A DNA stretch of 64,000 bases, taken from assembly GCA_012295275.1 (NCBI GenBank), contig CM022676.1, forward strand, positions 9,992,086 to 10,056,085, given 5' to 3'. The notes beneath the pieces are model-generated. The model had not been told where the DNA came from. It saw nothing but the letters and a program-made list of their open reading frames with translations, and did not search any database. Positions 26,110 to 36,986 of this stretch are shown here, piece by piece. The position numbers and the translations under genes were made by a program. The stretch comes from Chrysomallon squamiferum (Eukaryota > Mollusca > Gastropoda > Neomphalida > Peltospiridae). Positions within the stretch are counted from its first letter, which is position 1; every line of letters starts with the position of its first letter.

Positions 26110-26640
26110 GAGGTCTCGCTACATACTGTAAGAGATGCCGGGCACGCCATCACCTACGGCTTACGACGAGTTCGCCTGCCATTCGTCAACAGCGGCAGCA
26201 ACAACCGCCACCCGTTTATCTAGTTTGGCTGCCATGCCATTGTTTTGTACTTTTGGTTTCAGCAGTTCACGTGTCTTGTCCTTTAAGAAAAGTACATGTA
26301 AGCGACGACTGTCATGTCTGCTGCAAATTACACCCCCCCTCCACCTCTCCGGCGTTTCGATTGCTCTGAAATCTGCTGCTAACTGTGAGCCTGTGTAATC
26401 GAGGCTACTACAGCGCGGCTAAATTATTGCACGCGATTCGCTTACACGTTTTTTTTTAACATGCAACGTGTGTAATAATTATGCAGATATGGGCTCGATC
26501 CGCACAATATGAAAATAATTATTAATTAGCAGCGCATGGCCAGCTCTACGTCACATTCTCATGAATATTCATTATCACACTGCGGGACGATCTTGTATTT
26601 TCGACCAATAAAAAGGATCTTACATTTCACACACATACAA
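26110..26640. promoter_or_regulatory. GC-richer high-complexity island, possible promoter or enhancer
   Basis: About 530 bp with many CpGs, flanked by long microsatellites on both sides and unlike the AT-rich background. It holds an E-box CACGTG (about 26269), homeodomain-like cores (TAATTATGCA about 26475, TTATTAATTAGC about 26519), the 12-bp palindrome ATGAATATTCAT of POU-site type (about 26561) and a CCAAT box followed by a TAAAAA run (about 26605). These motif readings are by eye. The left part may contain a - strand first exon (26165-26235). No homologous family was recognised. Confidence 0.35.
26165..26235 (-). CDS. Tentative first coding exon of a small unknown gene
   Basis: Reading the - strand from the ATG at 26235-26233 gives 23 codons (MAAKLDKRVAVV..., ending ...EWQANS) plus two bases. 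A consensus donor GTAAGC (26164-26159) follows immediately. An out-of-frame ATG lies five bases upstream, which weakens the start. The exit phase fits the tentative exon at 24176-24284. No family is recognised; the overlapping + strand frame 26135-26398 (87 codons) is the competing reading. Confidence 0.18.
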
Positions 26641-26642
26641 AG

Positions 26643-26689
<47 letters not shown>

Positions 26690-26705
26690 TATTGTAATAT
26701 ATATA
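26643..26705. repeat. (CA)n and short (TA)n microsatellite
   Basis: CA dinucleotide run at about 26643-26685 followed by a short TA run. The next 430 bases (to 27137) are AT-rich with no gene seen. Confidence 0.9.
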
Positions 26706-27131
26706 TATACACAGAAGGTTATATATAATGGAAATCTGCATATTTGTATTTTACGAAATATGATTAAAACTGTACATTATTATTCTATATAATGTAATTC
26801 CGCATTGTACATATATCTAAATATGTACATGTTTATAGTATTAAGTACGGCATATTACATCATTTGACTGTTATTATTAATATAAAAATACAATGCACAT
26901 CGATGTCGTACGTATATTAAATACTTTTCACAATTGATTGCTCTTATTAATGTACAAAACGCGCATCTGTATGGTACGCATATTCAGTAAGGGAATGGTT
27001 ATTAAATTATCAGCGGTAAAACAACTTTCTGAGATTGTCGCTGAAATCGGGGTCACATCGTCAGACAAAATCTGGTAAAGGCACCAACGCAGATCACTAA
27101 ATTTTTTGAAGGTACTAACGTTCTTGAATTA

Positions 27132-27137
<6 letters not shown>

Positions 27138-27208
<71 letters not shown>

Positions 27209-27290
27209 AATCACTTGATTATTTAAACAATGTTATTAATAAACTCTCTCTGTATCCTTATAATCATTTGATTATTTAAATGTTATTAAT

Positions 27291-27358
<68 letters not shown>

Positions 27359-27401
27359 ATCCTTATAATCACTTGATTATTTAAACAATGTTATTAATAA
27401 A

Positions 27402-27475
<74 letters not shown>

Positions 27476-27583
27476 CCTTTTAATCATTTGATTATTTAAA
27501 TAATGTTAATAATACACTCTCTCTCTCTCTCTCTCTCTGTATCCTTTTAATCATTTGATTATTTAAATAATGTTAATAATACA

Positions 27584-27631
<48 letters not shown>

Positions 27632-27975
27632 CCTTATAATCATTTGATTATTTAAATAATGTTATTAATAAACTCTCTCTCTCTCTCTGTATCCTTATAA
27701 TCATCTGATTATTTAAATAATGTTATTAATAAACTCTCTCTCTCTCTGTATCCTTATAATCATTTGATTATTTAAACAATGTTATTAACAAACTCTCTAT
27801 CTCCCCCTCTCTCTGTATCCTTATAATCATTTGATTATTTAAATGTTATTAATAAACTCTCTCTCTCTCTTTCTCTGTATCCTTATAATCATTTGATTAT
27901 TTAAATAATGTTATTAATAAACTTTCTCTCTCTGTATCCTTATAATCACTTGATTATTTAAACAATGTTTCTAAT

Positions 27976-28046
<71 letters not shown>

Positions 28047-28130
28047 TTCTGTATCCTTCTAATCATCTGATTATTTAAATGTTATTAATAAACTCTCTCT
28101 CTCTTTCTTTCTCTTTCTCTCTCTCTCACA
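27138..28130. repeat. Composite array: (CT)n blocks alternating with a 45-bp AT unit, 12 copies
   Basis: A conserved spacer (CCTTATAATCATTTGATTAT then TTAAATAATGTTATTAATAA) occurs 12 times, near 27207, 27258, 27364, 27478, 27543, 27633, 27692, 27747, 27820, 27880, 27938 and 28057. Successive copies are separated by CT runs from about 8 to more than 70 bases. The spacer contains the inverted repeat AATCA-TT-TGATT. This is a minisatellite whose units each carry their own dinucleotide microsatellite. Confidence 0.93.
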
Positions 28131-28552
<422 letters not shown>

Positions 28553-28561
28553 CAAAATTCC

Positions 28562-28819
28562 ATGGCTCGATTTTCACTTCGCCAGTTTCTTTCGTGTCAG
28601 CTGACCTTCGTTTTAATCCAGTGTTTGATGTTGATATCTTTTAGATACAGCTGTGTGCATCAGACTTACTCGAAACCCTCCAATTCAATTATTTCAGAAA
28701 ACATAACTGACCGAAAACAAACTTATTCTCCAAGACAAAATCAAGAAAATAAATTTTCACATCAAGAAATTTTCACCGTGGTAAAAAGTCATTTAGTGCA
28801 TTTGGGACACATATTGTAG
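28562..28819 (+). pseudogene. FkbM-type methyltransferase, truncated 5' fragment
   Basis: The first 70-75 codons align with the N-terminus of the intact copies at 30131 and 35276: same MAR start, a hydrophobic stretch, then the shared phrases HQTY, SNSIISE and YSPRQNQE. Divergence is clearly greater than among the three young copies, including one extra codon near the start. After about codon 75 (HQEIF) homology to the gene ends and the sequence joins the flank that precedes the other copies (GCATTTGGGACACATATTG). The whole methyltransferase domain is missing. It could alternatively be the 5' exon of an older, intron-containing paralogue, since GTGGTAAAAAG at the junction resembles a donor. 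Confidence 0.7.
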
Positions 28820-31150
28820 TTTCTGCCGGGAACACGCATATTTCGCAAATTTCAGGTGGAGTTGCACACCATTTAAAGATCGTTACAATTGACTTTAATA
28901 TTGCGATGCTTTTGCGAGTACGTTATAGTTCATCATGGCCTGTTTGGATTGTATATAAGAATAACAATAACATTAAAACTACGTTTTCTGTGTATGTGTT
29001 TGTGTGTGTATGTTTGTGTGCGTTTATGTGTGCATGTGCGTTATGTTCGTGAGTGTATGTAGATGTATACGTTGGTATATGTATAATCTCTTTGTAGGTG
29101 ATTTTTTTTCGGTGTTTTCGTGTTTGTTGTAACTATATGTATGTGTTTATGTGTATATGTAAGTATAAGTATGTATGTGTATGTGTTTTTTTTTGGTTTG
29201 TGTATGTTTGTTGCGTCTCTGTATGTATGTCTATGTTTGTTGTGTATGTTTTTTTGTATATGTGTGTTTATATATGTACGCGTATATGCATGCGTGTGTA
29301 GTTTATGTTTCTGTCTGTTTTTACCTTTATAAGATTACGTATTCACACATTAGTTTTATATTTATGTATTGATGATCAATAATTGAAACGTAAATTTGTA
29401 TTTATTTATAATTATATTTCGCAAAGTTGTTTATTGATTAGTAGTAACATCTGGAACTCTAATATAAAATGTATTTTCCACTAAACCGTAAAGGATGATA
29501 TGTGTCTTCGACGTACATACGTACGTATGTGTTTTTAATGTTACGAAATTCAGGATCTCAAATTCTATCTTACTTTTGATTGTCATATTCAGTTAATACA
29601 TATTTGTATGGTGCTTGAAATATGTACGTATTTATAACAAAATTTATAACAAAACCTACATTAAATATACATCTGTTTGTAATATAGGAATTCACTTTAA
29701 GTACATAACATAAATCTCTGTATTATTCTATTAAATACTGTATTTAATATATAGATGACGCCTATAGGATAAAAACTGAAAGTTACATTTAACTTTATAT
29801 ATATATAATGTAAATTCATGGGAAACAAAATGGATTAAAAAGTTCTGAAAACTATCTCTTACATTTAAATATTATTCATATAATGTGAATCTGCATAGTA
29901 AATTAGTGGTATTATTTTTTTATTTCAAAAATATAATTAGATTAATTTTTATTGCAGATCTCCGAATCATTCATCAAAATCTGCGAGTAATAATATTTTT
30001 CTGAAATATAGGACATTATCAGAAAACAGTAACTAAAAACAGAGTCGATAACTTACATAAAGGGGAAAAGAGGAAAAGGAACAGACAGAAAAAGAGAAGC
30101 GACGGATTAAAAAAAAAAACAAATCCACACATGGCTCGACTTCGCCATTTTGTTTTCTGTCAACTGTTCTTCGTTTTCGTGCACTTTCTCATGTTGCAAT
30201 TTTTTAAATATAACCCTGTGCATCAAACTTATTGGAAACTCTCCAATTCAATTATTTCAGAAAGCATTACTAACAAAAAAGAAAATTATTCTCCAAGACA
30301 AAATCAAGAAAAGAAATTTTCACATCAAGATCTTACCACGTTGTTTAAGTCTGCCAAAGTTTTGACGCGAAGTAACACGTCATGGGCTAGCGAGGATGAC
30401 GTATGCAATTCAGACACTGCTGACTTTGTGAATGCTACGCTGCGATCTCCTGCCGGAAATACACCTATTTTCGTGTATTCTAGTACCAAGGACATATGGG
30501 TTTCTGCAAATCTTTTGCGTTCTGGAATCTGGGAAAGAGATAACGTTAATCTGCTATATAACTTCATGAAGAAAGACGAACAATTAGATTTCGTGGATTT
30601 AGGTGCAAATGTCGGTACGTTTGGACTAACTTTCGCCAAAATGGGACGACGAGTAATCTTAATAGACCCGCTGCTAAGCAACGTTAAGCGTCTGTGCAAA
30701 TCTGTCGAAAAGGGAAAATTTGTTAGAAAGGTGTTTTTGATCCACAATGCTGTTTCGGATAAAAGATTCAGAGTTGGATTTGGAAAAGACGCAGATAATG
30801 TAGGCGGTACTTACGTAAAAGAAATGACGTCAAAAGATTCGGAAGTAGCACAAGCGATACTGTTGGACGATATACTGGAACTCTCCACGCTCGAGAATTT
30901 TACTAAAATTATTCTAAAAATAGATATCGAGGGGCACGAAAAGAGAGCTTTCCTAGGGGGAAATAAATTTTTCACAAACATCGACATCAGATATATTTTG
31001 ATGGAGTGGGAAAAGTCGAGAAAAAATGGAAAGGAAATTATTGACTTCTTAACAAAACACCGTATGAAACCTTACTCTGTGACAAATCAGCCGTTAGATG
31101 TGAAACAATATGAAAAGTGGCCTTCAGATATGTTGTGGAAAAAATAATAA
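28798..31150 (+). repeat. FkbM segmental duplication, unit 1 (direct copy of 33945-36297)
   Basis: From the phrase GCATTTGGGACACATATTGT onward this segment is nearly identical to 33945-36297 (offset about 5,145-5,150 bp) and to the reverse complement of about 39600-41950. It includes the gene and about 1.3 kb of upstream sequence, with TGTATG-rich text at about 29000-29330. Differences are scattered single bases and short indels in the TG-rich part, indicating a recent duplication. Confidence 0.9.
30131..31147 (+). CDS. FkbM-family SAM-dependent methyltransferase, copy 1
   Basis: Intronless frame of 338 codons. Residues about 7-25 are a single hydrophobic stretch behind a short basic start, the pattern of a type II signal anchor, so the enzyme probably faces the secretory-pathway lumen. 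Two N-glycosylation sequons follow (N82, N101). Residues about 150-320 form an FkbM-type methyltransferase domain: motif I DLGANVGTFG (156-165), an acidic residue after the second strand in ILIDP (D179), LDDIL (245-249) and KIDIEGHE (263-270). The FkbM fold transfers methyl groups from SAM, in known cases often to hydroxyls of sugars or small molecules; the substrate here is unknown. The last codon before the stop differs from copy 2 (GAA to TAA), removing one residue. A poly(A) signal AATAAA is at 31295-31300. Confidence 0.88.
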   Translation: MARLRHFVFCQLFFVFVHFLMLQFFKYNPVHQTYWKLSNSIISESITNKKENYSPRQNQEKKFSHQDLTTLFKSAKVLTRSNTSWASEDDVCNSDTADFVNATLRSPAGNTPIFVYSSTKDIWVSANLLRSGIWERDNVNLLYNFMKKDEQLDFVDLGANVGTFGLTFAKMGRRVILIDPLLSNVKRLCKSVEKGKFVRKVFLIHNAVSDKRFRVGFGKDADNVGGTYVKEMTSKDSEVAQAILLDDILELSTLENFTKIILKIDIEGHEKRAFLGGNKFFTNIDIRYILMEWEKSRKNGKEIIDFLTKHRMKPYSVTNQPLDVKQYEKWPSDMLWKK

Positions 31151-31294
31151 AAATAATAATATAATATTTTATGAATAAGATCTATATTCATATCTACGTG
31201 TACATAATCTTGGAATGTGGTAACGTCCCTTCTTTATCTAATACCAGCTGTTGTTTTGTTCAGCTTTTGTCGCGTAACTTTGTCATATATGGAA

Positions 31295-31300
31295 AATAAA
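31295..31300 (+). promoter_or_regulatory. Poly(A) signal candidate of FkbM copy 1
   Basis: Canonical AATAAA about 150 bases after the stop codon, followed by a T-rich tract. The sequence upstream of it (31170-31290) is of normal complexity, as expected for a short 3' UTR. Confidence 0.5.
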
Positions 31301-31319
31301 AGCCTTTGAATTGCAATAA

Positions 31320-31890
31320 TTTTTCTCTGTTTTTCTGTTTTATTTTGTTGCTGTTCCTTTCTGTAACATCTTTATTGCTGACAAACTTAGCCACTTGCGT
31401 CAGATGGTTCATACCCATTATTCATAGGTGCTGACAGTCAAACATCAAACAGACACTCGCACAGTCAGTGAGGCAGTCACGTGGAATAATGGGCACACCT
31501 ATGCTTCATTGTACTGGTCCAGAACAGGGAAGTTTTATGAGATGTTTGTTTATTTAAAGGGGAAGGCTGTTTTATCAGGTGTTTATCTTTAGTACAAACT
31601 GGCTGTGAAAGCAGGATTGACATTTTAAATAAACCTTCCTTGTGAAGGAGAAAGCAAGAAATTCGGATCATAGCGGACATATAGGTAAGAAAAGAAATAC
31701 AAATTAAATACATTTAAAAAAAAAAAAAACAGGATATTAAATAAATGACGAAGAACCGAAAACAAAAGATTAATACTAATACTAATACTAATACTAATAC
31801 TAATAAATAAATAAATAAATAAATCAGAAAGAAAGAAAGAAAGAAAGAAAGAATAATGATAAGAAGGGTAACAACCTTTTTAAAGTGTTC
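31320..31890. other. Intergenic, no gene seen, small AC/TAA-type repeats
   Basis: Moderate-complexity sequence to about 31720, then TAATAC repeats (31770-31802), AATA and GAAA repeats (31803-31850). The 78-codon - strand frame at 31477-31713 has no recognisable domain. Confidence 0.45.
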
Positions 31891-33370
31891 TGGTTTGCAT
31901 AAAGTAAATATTCGTGCACGCTGATTCACCAAAATACACTTTTATTACATTCTGCTCATTTTACCTTGGAGATTAATTTCTGCACGAGTGATCGACAGAA
32001 ACTGAAAACTGTAAAGTGCTGTTGGTGCAGTCAAATGATATCACCGTGAGATAAATTTACACATTTATAATCAATCTTGTGAACGTCTATAAAATAATAC
32101 TTTATTTATTTGTTGTTATAATTATTACTATTATTATTATTTCAAATCTCTTTCTTCTTATATATCGTCATAATTATAAGGAAAGGTTTCTAAATTCTTC
32201 AGTTAAGATTAATCTTTTTGTAGATTTATAAAATAAAAGATATATATATATATATATAACACACCTGTAAGTAACAGTATTTTCAGACATTCTGCAACTG
32301 TGATCAAGACTCATTCGTTTATTTTAATCATAACAGAGTGTACGTTACTTGGCGTACAGAGGTCAATAACAGGAAAATATATTTAGTTTTATCTACCTTA
32401 TCTATCCTGCCTAGCTACCTATCTACCTGTCTGTCTATTTATCTATATATCTATCTATCCATCTATGTATCTATCTGTCTGCCTATCTACCTACTTGTCT
32501 TTTTCTATATCTGTTTATATCTTTCTCTGTATTTCTATGTATGTATGTATGTATCTATTTATATGTGGTGAATAATGCATATGTCTAAACATACTTGTTA
32601 CAGGGTATATATATATATAGATATAGATCTACAGATCTAGATATAGATAGATCAATTTACAGATAATTAAAAAGCATTAATGCGTCTGACTTTAAAACAG
32701 TAGTCATGTGTACATTAAGATTTTAAATTTTATCTTAGTTTTCACCCGACTTCGTTGTTAATATCAATAACATATATATGTAAACGAATATAAAAGAACG
32801 AAAACAAACTGGCAAAAAATAAAAATAAATTAATTAAATTAACAAACAAATAAATAAATAAATAAATAAACAAATAAATAAATAAACGACATCATCTGAT
32901 CCTTGAGCAATTTGTGCTAGGACGCGGAATCAAAATGGCCGACACCGAATCAGGAAAAAAATTAGTATGATTTCTAGGTAAGACAGAAGTATACAATGGA
33001 AAAAAGAAAATAAAGATGGCCTCCATGTTTTATTTATTTCAGAAAAAGCACATTCTCAAGAAGCCTTAATCATAGTCGTGTTGCATTTTAAATGGTCAAT
33101 TTTAACTTCTCAATTTAAATTATTTTCCTTTTCTGGTCGTTCTCGAGTAGTTAAGATTATATTTACAAAGAGTTTTTGATCTTTCATGGAATTTGAAAGG
33201 TAATCTTGCGTTTCTGAATGTAACATTCGAAGAACTCACAACCGACTTAAATGTGCCTTTATTATCTTTCACGGTAACTCTCGAAAGTCTTAAGTCTTCA
33301 GATATGTGGCAAGTTTGACGTCCATTCTTGTTCTATGATAATGGAAGTAACGTGCAGAATATTCAGAATG
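31890..33370. repeat. Older relative of the outer duplicated segment
   Basis: Diverged but collinear with 21550-22830 and, inverted, with 44950-46500. Shared phrases include AATAATGCATATGTCTAAAC (about 32571), CAGATAATTAAAAAGCATTA (about 32660), CTCAAGAAGCCTTA (about 33054) and TAAATGTGCCTTTATTATCT (about 33249). TATC (32398-32555) and AAAT (32845-32890) microsatellites interrupt it. No gene seen. Confidence 0.75.
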
Positions 33371-33878
33371 AACAAGCGGAATGAACCAGTGAGAGGAATG
33401 TCTGATACACAAGATGAAAATGAATATTCATCATTTTGAGTCTGAAGCCATTGGTGACACTGAGAATAGGCAAATTCTATTAAAAAACATATACAAAATT
33501 CTTTGTAACAGAAAGGCAATAAAAACAAATAATATATGTAGAAACAAAAAAGAATAAATAATAGATTATGTACAACCCACCAAAGTAAAATATCTATTAA
33601 CAATACGAAATGATGTATTAAGTACATTCAATAAATGCGTTATGTTCTATAAACAGAAGTAAATTATACGTGATACACAGCTGTATATATATTATAGCTG
33701 TTGAGTTGAAAAAATAAATAAAATAAAAATAAAATAAAATAAAATTGACTTTGAGGTATTCATTTACGACAAGTCAATTTTTAATTAAGTACGAGTTTTA
33801 TTTGGAACAGCGTGTAGTACAATTTGAAACACATATACTTTTGTTAACTGGCTAACTTTAAATCTGAACAAAAACAAA

Positions 33879-33933
<55 letters not shown>

Positions 33934-35275
33934 TATATACCCGTGCATTTGGGACACATATTGTAGTTTCTGCCGGGAACACGCATATTTCGCAAATTCC
34001 GGTGGAGTTGCACACCATTTAAAGATCGTTACAATTGACTTTAATATTGCGATGCTTTTGCGAGTACGTTATATTTCATCATGGCCTGTTTCGATTGTAT
34101 ATAATAATAACAATACCATTAAAAATACGTTTTCTGTGTATGTGTTTGTGTGTGTATGTTTGTGTGCGTTTATGTGTGCATGTGCGTTATGTTCGTGAGT
34201 GTATGTAGATGTATACGTTTGTATATGTATAATCTCTTTGTAGGTGATTTTGTTTTGGTGTTTTCGTGTATGTTGTAACTATGTATGTGTTTATGTGTAT
34301 GTGTAAATATAAGTATGTATGTGTATGTGTTTTTTTGGTTTGTGTATGTTTACTGCGTCTCTGTATGTATGTCTACGTTTGTTGTGTATATTTTTTTTTT
34401 ATATATGTGTTTTTATATATGTACGTGTATATGCATGCGTGTGTAGTTTATGTTTCTGTCTGTTTTTGCCTTTATAAGATTACGTATTCACACATTAGTT
34501 TTATATTTATGTATTGATGATCAATAACTGAAACGTAAATTTGTATTTATTTATTATAATTATATTTCGCAAAGTTGTTTGTTGGTTAGTAGTAACATCT
34601 GGAACTCTAATATAAAATGTATTTTCCACTAAACCGTAAAGGATGATATGTGCCTTCGACGTACATACGTACGTATGTGTTTTTAATGTTACGAAATTCA
34701 GGATCTCAAATTTGATCTTACTTTTGATTGTCATATTCAGTTAATACATATTTGTATGGTGCTTGAAATATGTACGTATTTATAACAAAATTTATAACAA
34801 AACCTACATTAAATATACATCTGTTTGTAATATAGGAATTCACTTTAAGTACATAACATAAATCTCTGTATTACTCTATTAAATACTGTATTTAATATAT
34901 AGATGACGCCTATAGGATAAAAACTGAAAGTTACATTTGACTTTATATATATATAATGTAAATTCATGGGAAACAAAATGGATTAAAAAGTTCTGAAAAC
35001 TATCTCTTACATTTAAATATTATTTATATAATGTGAATCTGCATAGTAAATTAGTGGTATTATTTTTTTATTTCAAAAATATAATTAGATTTATTTTTAT
35101 TGCAGATCTCCGAATCATTCATCAAAATCTGCGAGTAATAATATTTTTCTGAAATATAGGACATTATCAGAAAACATTAACTAAAAACAGAGTCGATAAC
35201 TTATATAAAGAGGAAAAGAGGAAAAGGAACAGACAGAAAAAGAGAAGCGACGGATTAAAAAAAACAATTCCACAC

Positions 35276-36295
35276 ATGGCTAGACTTCGTCATTTTGTTT
35301 TCTGTCAACTGTTCTTCGTTTTCGTGCACTTTCTCATGTTGCAATTTTTTAAATATAACCCTGTGCATCAAACTTATTGGAAACTCTCCAATTCAATCAT
35401 TTCAGAAAGCAACTCTAACAAAAATCTAAATTATTCTCCAAGACAAAATCAAGAAAAGAAATTTTCACATCAAGATCTTACCACGTTGTTTAAGTCTGCC
35501 AAAGTTTTGACGCGAAGTAACACGTCATGGACTAGCGAGGATGACGTATGCAATTCAGACACTGCTGACTTTGTGAATGCTACGCTGCGATCTCCTGCCG
35601 GAAATACACCTATTTTCGTGTATTCTAGTACCAAGGACATATGGGTTTCTGCAAATCTTTTGCGTTCTGGAATCTGGGAAAGAGATAACGTTAATCTGCT
35701 ATATAACTTCATGAAGAAAGACGAACAATTAGATTTCGTGGATTTAGGTGCAAATGTCGGTACGTTTGGACTAACTTTCGCCAAAATGGGACGACGAGTG
35801 ATCTTAATAGACCCGCTGCTAAGCAACGTTAAGCGTCTGTGCAAATCTGTCGAAAAGGGAAAATTTGTTAGAAAGGTGTTTTTGATCCACAATGCTGTTT
35901 CGGATAAAAGATTCAGAGTTGGATTTGGAAAAGACGCAGATAATGTAGGCGGTACTTACGTAAAAGAAATGACGTCAAAAGATTCGGAAGTAGCACAAGC
36001 GATACTGTTGGACGATATACTGGAACTCTCCACGCTCGAGAATTTTACTAAAATTATTCTAAAAATAGATATCGAGGGGCACGAAAAGAGAGCTTTCCTA
36101 GGGGGAAATAAATTTTTCACAAACATCGACATCAGATATATTTTGATGGAGTGGGAAAAGTCGAGAAAAAATGGAAAGGAAATTATTGACTTCTTAACAA
36201 AACACCGTATGAAACCTTACTCTGTGACAAATCAGCCGTTAGATGTGAAACAATATGAAAAGTGGCCTTCAGATATGTTGTGGAAAAAAGAATAA
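35276..36295 (+). CDS. FkbM-family SAM-dependent methyltransferase, copy 2
   Basis: Intact frame of 339 codons, nearly identical to copy 1. Protein differences lie mainly at about residues 46-53 (SNSNKNLNYS replaces SITNKKENYS), at residue 86 (T for A), and in one extra C-terminal residue (KKE end). The signal anchor, motif I DLGANVGTFG, acidic D179 and KIDIEGHE are all retained, so it should be as active as copy 1. The start is supported by the same CACACATGG context in copies 1 and 2 and by alignment of all copies. About 1.3 kb of upstream sequence is also duplicated, ending in a TTTATTGCAG acceptor-like site (about 35105). The substrate is unknown; a secreted or Golgi location is inferred from the anchor. 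Confidence 0.88.
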   Translation: MARLRHFVFCQLFFVFVHFLMLQFFKYNPVHQTYWKLSNSIISESNSNKNLNYSPRQNQEKKFSHQDLTTLFKSAKVLTRSNTSWTSEDDVCNSDTADFVNATLRSPAGNTPIFVYSSTKDIWVSANLLRSGIWERDNVNLLYNFMKKDEQLDFVDLGANVGTFGLTFAKMGRRVILIDPLLSNVKRLCKSVEKGKFVRKVFLIHNAVSDKRFRVGFGKDADNVGGTYVKEMTSKDSEVAQAILLDDILELSTLENFTKIILKIDIEGHEKRAFLGGNKFFTNIDIRYILMEWEKSRKNGKEIIDFLTKHRMKPYSVTNQPLDVKQYEKWPSDMLWKKE

Positions 36296-36326
36296 AAATA
36301 ATAATATAATATTTTTGTGCATAATC

Positions 36327-36328
<2 letters not shown>

Positions 36329-36383
<55 letters not shown>

Positions 36384-36560
36384 TTGTTGTTATGGTTTTC
36401 TATTATTCTACGTCACAAAGAAAATCGCAGAACAGTTAATAAATAAATAAACCAATAGATAAATAAATATATAAATAAATAAATAAACAAACAAACAAAC
36501 AAACAAATAAACAAACACAAAAACAATAAATAAATAGATAAATAAATAAATAAACTGACA
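36329..36560. repeat. (ATA)n and AAAT-type microsatellites
   Basis: ATA run at about 36329-36381 and AAAT/AAAC runs at about 36437-36555, immediately 3' of FkbM copy 2. The matching ATT and CAAA/TTTG runs beside copy 3 (39440-39575) are much shorter, so repeat length has changed since the duplication. Confidence 0.9.
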
Positions 36561-36675
36561 TACGCGAAAGTCAAAGAATATTTTTCATATTATTGTTATC
36601 ATTCATTATTGATAAAGTGTTTCTCCAGTTATGTAAAAAAAAAAGATTTGTCACGGATTAAAACTGTCGCAGATT

Positions 36676-36941
36676 TATATTAATCAGCGAAGATATAAAT
36701 GCACAACACTGATATATGTGCATCATGGTAACAACCAGACATTTTGAAACGAGTCTAAAACACTTAATCACCGAGTCAGTTATGTCTTTGATCGCAACGA
36801 TGTCGGTAGACACCGTAGACACATAGACGAATTCATTCAGTGGATATAGTTTCTATCGGAATAGAGATTTCTGTTTTATATTTTTTAAATGGAATCTTTG
36901 TATGTATGAAAAAAAAAAATCTTCAATGTCGGTATGAGGCG

Positions 36942-36986
<45 letters not shown>

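Larger units (their letters stand above)
33430..36675 (+). repeat. Inner inverted duplication, left arm (contains FkbM copy 2)
   Basis: Pairs with the reverse complement of 39305-42463; matching positions sum to about 75,896 across the FkbM frame (35276 with 40620). The left boundary is sharp: 33430 corresponds to 42463, after which the right side changes to another fragment of FkbM upstream sequence. The right boundary lies in a CAGTTA...TTTGTCACGGATT phrase (about 36625-36660) that is also present at 22260 and 45400. An AAT run lies at about 33880-33930. Confidence 0.9.

Noticed and set aside
27138-28130. CRISPR-like alternation of repeat and spacer
   Set aside because: The spacers are only CT runs of varying length, not unique sequences.
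29098-29372. Cys/Tyr/Val-rich frames upstream of FkbM copies (also 34266-34517 and - 41374-41610)
   Set aside because: They arise from TGTATG-rich text, and indels between the copies disrupt the frame, so no coding constraint is seen.
30325-30747. 140-codon - strand frame inside FkbM copy 1 (and its equivalents at 35470-35892 and + 40004-40426)
   Set aside because: Antisense shadow of the conserved methyltransferase frame; it recurs in all copies only because the gene does.
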